From: an uncultured Spirochaetaceae bacterium
Lineage (GTDB): Bacteria > Spirochaetota > Spirochaetia > Treponematales > UBA12059
Assembly: GCA_938004315.1 (NCBI GenBank)
Contig: CALKWG010000468.1
Location: forward strand, 1-8,800
DNA: 8,800 bases
Reading direction: 5' to 3'
Under the pieces are notes generated by a model. That model saw only the letters and a program-made list of their open reading frames with translations. It was not told where the DNA came from and made no database searches. The position numbers were made by a program, and so were the translations under genes. Below, piece by piece: positions 6,936-8,800 of the stretch (positions within the stretch are counted from its first letter, which is position 1; the number at the start of each line of letters is the position of its first letter).

Positions 6936-7658
6936 ATGGCGACGACGAACGATAAGCGGCCTGCGGACGGTACGATAGGCATCATTGGCGGGATGGGACC
7001 CTTGGCGAGCGCCGAGTTTCTAAAGAAGATCGTCTTAGCCATAGGCGCGGCGGACGACGCCTCGTATCCGCGCCTGCTCCTCGACTCGCCGCCGGATATC
7101 CCCGATCGCTCGGCGCACATCTTGGGAACCGGGCCCGATCCCCTGCCGGCCATGGCCGCCTGCGCTAAGCGCCTGGAATCCGGCGGCGCGACGGTCTTGG
7201 CCCTGGCCTCGATGAACGCGCACGCCTACCTAGACGGCCTTCGCGCGGCCATAGGCTGCGAGCTGGCCTCGGTCTTCGACTCGATCGGGAAGCGTCTAGA
7301 CATGTTCAAGGGCTTAAGCCGCGTCGGCGTCATGGCGACGACGGGGACGATCAAGGCGAAGCTCTTCGACCGCTATCTACCCGACCTGCGCCTGCATTAC
7401 TCCGACGACGAGGCCCAAGAACGCTTCGTGAATGAGGCGGTCTTCGGTCCACGCGGCATCAAGGCCGGTTACTTAAGCGAGGAGCCCAGGCGCCTCCTCA
7501 AGCAGGCCGCCGCGAGGCTGGTCGCCCGCGGCGCCGAGCTCATCATCGTCGCCTGCGCGGAGATGAACATAGTCCTACGGCCGAGCGACGTCGCGGTGCC
7601 TATCGTCGACCCCATGCAGTTCCTGGCCGAGGACCTTGCCCAGCGCTTCAAAAAATAA
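6936..7658 (+). CDS. Aspartate/glutamate racemase-family protein lacking the first catalytic Cys
   Basis: A 240-residue member of the Asp/Glu racemase superfamily, of usual length. Seen: GIIGGMGPLASAEFLKKI (15-32), SYPRLLLDSPPDIPDR (43-58), ATTGTIKAKLFDRYLPDL (134-151) and the C-terminal catalytic segment IIVACAEMNIVL (203-214) with C207 and E209. Typical members use two cysteines as acid and base. Where the first is expected (PCNTAHY), this protein reads SMNAHAY (92-98), so Met93 stands in its place and Asn94 is kept. It may therefore not be a normal two-base racemase; single-Cys relatives include arylmalonate decarboxylase and E. coli YgeA (Thr/Cys). The substrate cannot be told from sequence. 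The start is supported by a strong AGGGGAGG (6923-6930) five bases before the ATG. It is the first gene of an operon with glpK, 20 bases downstream. Confidence 0.85.
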   Translation: MATTNDKRPADGTIGIIGGMGPLASAEFLKKIVLAIGAADDASYPRLLLDSPPDIPDRSAHILGTGPDPLPAMAACAKRLESGGATVLALASMNAHAYLDGLRAAIGCELASVFDSIGKRLDMFKGLSRVGVMATTGTIKAKLFDRYLPDLRLHYSDDEAQERFVNEAVFGPRGIKAGYLSEEPRRLLKQAAARLVARGAELIIVACAEMNIVLRPSDVAVPIVDPMQFLAEDLAQRFKK

Positions 7659-7678
7659 AACCGACGAGAGGATAGACC

Positions 7679-8800
7679 ATGCCGCATAAAGACCAATACG
7701 TCCTGGCCCTAGACCAGGGCACCACGAGTTCGCGCGCCATCGTGTTCAACCAGGCCGGCACCGCCATCGGGAAGATGCAGATCCCCTTCAACCAGATCTA
7801 TCCCCAGCCCGGCTGGGTGGAGCACGACCCCGAGGAGATCTGGCGAAGCCAGTATGACGCGGCCGTAGGCGCTATCGAAGCGGCTCAAATCCTGCCCTCG
7901 CAGATAGCCGCCATAGGTATCACCAACCAGCGCGAGACCACGCTGCTCTGGGATCGGACCACGGGTAAGCCCGTGCATAACGCCATAGTCTGGCAGTGCC
8001 GCCGCTCGGCCGCGATCTGCCAGGAGCTCCGCGCCATGGGCTACGAGGCCGAGATCCGCGAGCGAACGGGGCTGGTCCTGGACCCCTACTTCTCCGGCAC
8101 CAAGCTCATGTGGCTCTTCGACGAGGTGCCGGGCCTGCGAGCTAAAGCCGAGCGCGGGGACCTGATGTTCGGCACCGTGGACTCCTGGCTCATCTACCGC
8201 CTGACCGGGCGCCACGCCACCGACGCGACTAACGCCTCGCGGACGCTGCTATTCAATATAAAAGAGGGCCGCTGGGATCAGGACCTCTTAAAGATGATGA
8301 AGATCCCCGCCTCGGTGCTGCCGGCGGTCCTGCCGAGCTCGGCCGATTACGGCTACGCGAAGAAGGACCTCTTCGGCGCCGAGATCCCGGTCACCGGCTG
8401 CGCCGGCGACCAGCAGGCCGCGCTCTTCGGCCACGCCTGCTTCCAGCCGGGCTCCAGCAAGAACACCTACGGCACCGGCTGCTTCGCCCTGATGAACACC
8501 GGCTCCGAGCCGGTGGCCTCCAAGCACAGCCTCCTTACGACCATAGCCTGGGACCTGGGCAAGGGCTATACCTACGCCTTGGAGGGCTCGGTCTTCATCG
8601 CCGGCGCCGTGGTGCAGTGGCTGCGCGACGAGCTTAAGGTGCTGGCCGACTCGGCGGAGAGCGAGCGCCTGGCCCGCTCGGTGCCTGACTCAGGCGGCGT
8701 GGTGCTGGTGCCGGCTTTCGTCGGCCTGGGCGCGCCTTACTGGGACCCCGACGCCCGCGGCGCCATCTTGGGCGTCACCCGCGGCACCTCGCGCGCCCAC
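7679..8800 (+). CDS. glpK: Glycerol kinase, 3' end beyond the window
   Basis: Phosphorylates glycerol to sn-glycerol 3-phosphate with ATP in the cytoplasm. The first 374 residues of about 500 are present, with no stop before the window ends in frame. FGGY-kinase motifs in order: the phosphate-binding loop [10 protein letters not shown] (12-21), GWVEHDP (45-51), [11 protein letters not shown] (81-91) with glycerol-binding R85 and E86, NAIVWQCRR (101-109), Y137, the FGGY signature around [15 protein letters not shown] (163-177), [11 protein letters not shown] (242-252) with catalytic D243, [11 protein letters not shown] (265-275), and the second signature near [16 protein letters not shown] (354-369). 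The segment KDLFGAEIP (229-237) lacks the His that phospho-HPr modifies in Firmicutes GlpK, so that control is unlikely. The start at 7679 follows AGAGGA at a normal distance and lies 20 bases after the racemase stop, so the two are probably co-transcribed. Confidence 0.98.
   Translation, partial: MPHKDQYVLALDQGTTSSRAIVFNQAGTAIGKMQIPFNQIYPQPGWVEHDPEEIWRSQYDAAVGAIEAAQILPSQIAAIGITNQRETTLLWDRTTGKPVHNAIVWQCRRSAAICQELRAMGYEAEIRERTGLVLDPYFSGTKLMWLFDEVPGLRAKAERGDLMFGTVDSWLIYRLTGRHATDATNASRTLLFNIKEGRWDQDLLKMMKIPASVLPAVLPSSADYGYAKKDLFGAEIPVTGCAGDQQAALFGHACFQPGSSKNTYGTGCFALMNTGSEPVASKHSLLTTIAWDLGKGYTYALEGSVFIAGAVVQWLRDELKVLADSAESERLARSVPDSGGVVLVPAFVGLGAPYWDPDARGAILGVTRGTSRAH

Noticed and set aside
7649..7668. 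A-rich run after the racemase as a terminator
   Set aside because: No GC-rich hairpin precedes it and the run is A, not T, on the coding strand; glpK follows after 20 bases.
7709..8527. Minus-strand open frames opposite glpK
   Set aside because: Same reason: glpK motifs are continuous on the plus strand and the antisense products look compositional.

Overview
The window is a compact, GC-rich stretch of bacterial chromosome carrying seven recognisable protein genes, two candidate leader peptides and two divergent promoter regions. No tRNA, rRNA, CRISPR array, insertion sequence or phage gene was seen. Short overlaps, a 12-base gap inside an operon, and a CTAG that supplies both stop codons of a convergent gene pair all show a tight layout. 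The host is uncertain. A secreted CsgG-like/PEGA protein with a multi-helix membrane tail fits a spirochaete or similar diderm bacterium, but this is a weak guess. ATA, CTA and TTA codons are used fairly freely for DNA this GC-rich.

Region 1 (1-3922, minus strand): a probable four-gene operon read sdaA > rfbC > rfbD > rfbB. SdaA is an iron-sulfur L-serine dehydratase. RfbC, RfbD and RfbB are the last three enzymes of dTDP-L-rhamnose synthesis; the first, RfbA, is not in the window and may lie beyond base 1. At the very edge, overlapping the rfbB stop codon, is a 15/16 match to the ParB-binding site parS, which would place this locus in the origin-proximal partition region.

Region 2 (3809-5465, plus strand): a divergent promoter region, then a short leader ORF whose stop overlaps the start (ATGA) of a secreted CsgG-like/PEGA/transmembrane protein of unknown function. 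That gene meets metK tail to tail.

Region 3 (5462-6935): metK (S-adenosylmethionine synthetase, minus strand) with an unusually elaborate leader. It has a 27-codon upstream ORF with a strong ribosome-binding site that ends in an ATGA overlap with metK. Inside that ORF lies a 7-base element, CCTCCCT, complementary both to the ORF's own ribosome-binding site and to that of metK. This looks like a translational switch and matches no SAM riboswitch class I could recognise. It is the strongest candidate for something undescribed here.

Region 4 (6839-8800, plus strand): a good sigma70-type promoter, possibly sharing a palindromic -35 box with the metK promoter, drives an Asp/Glu racemase-family protein that lacks the first catalytic cysteine, followed 20 bases later by glycerol kinase (glpK, cut by the window end).
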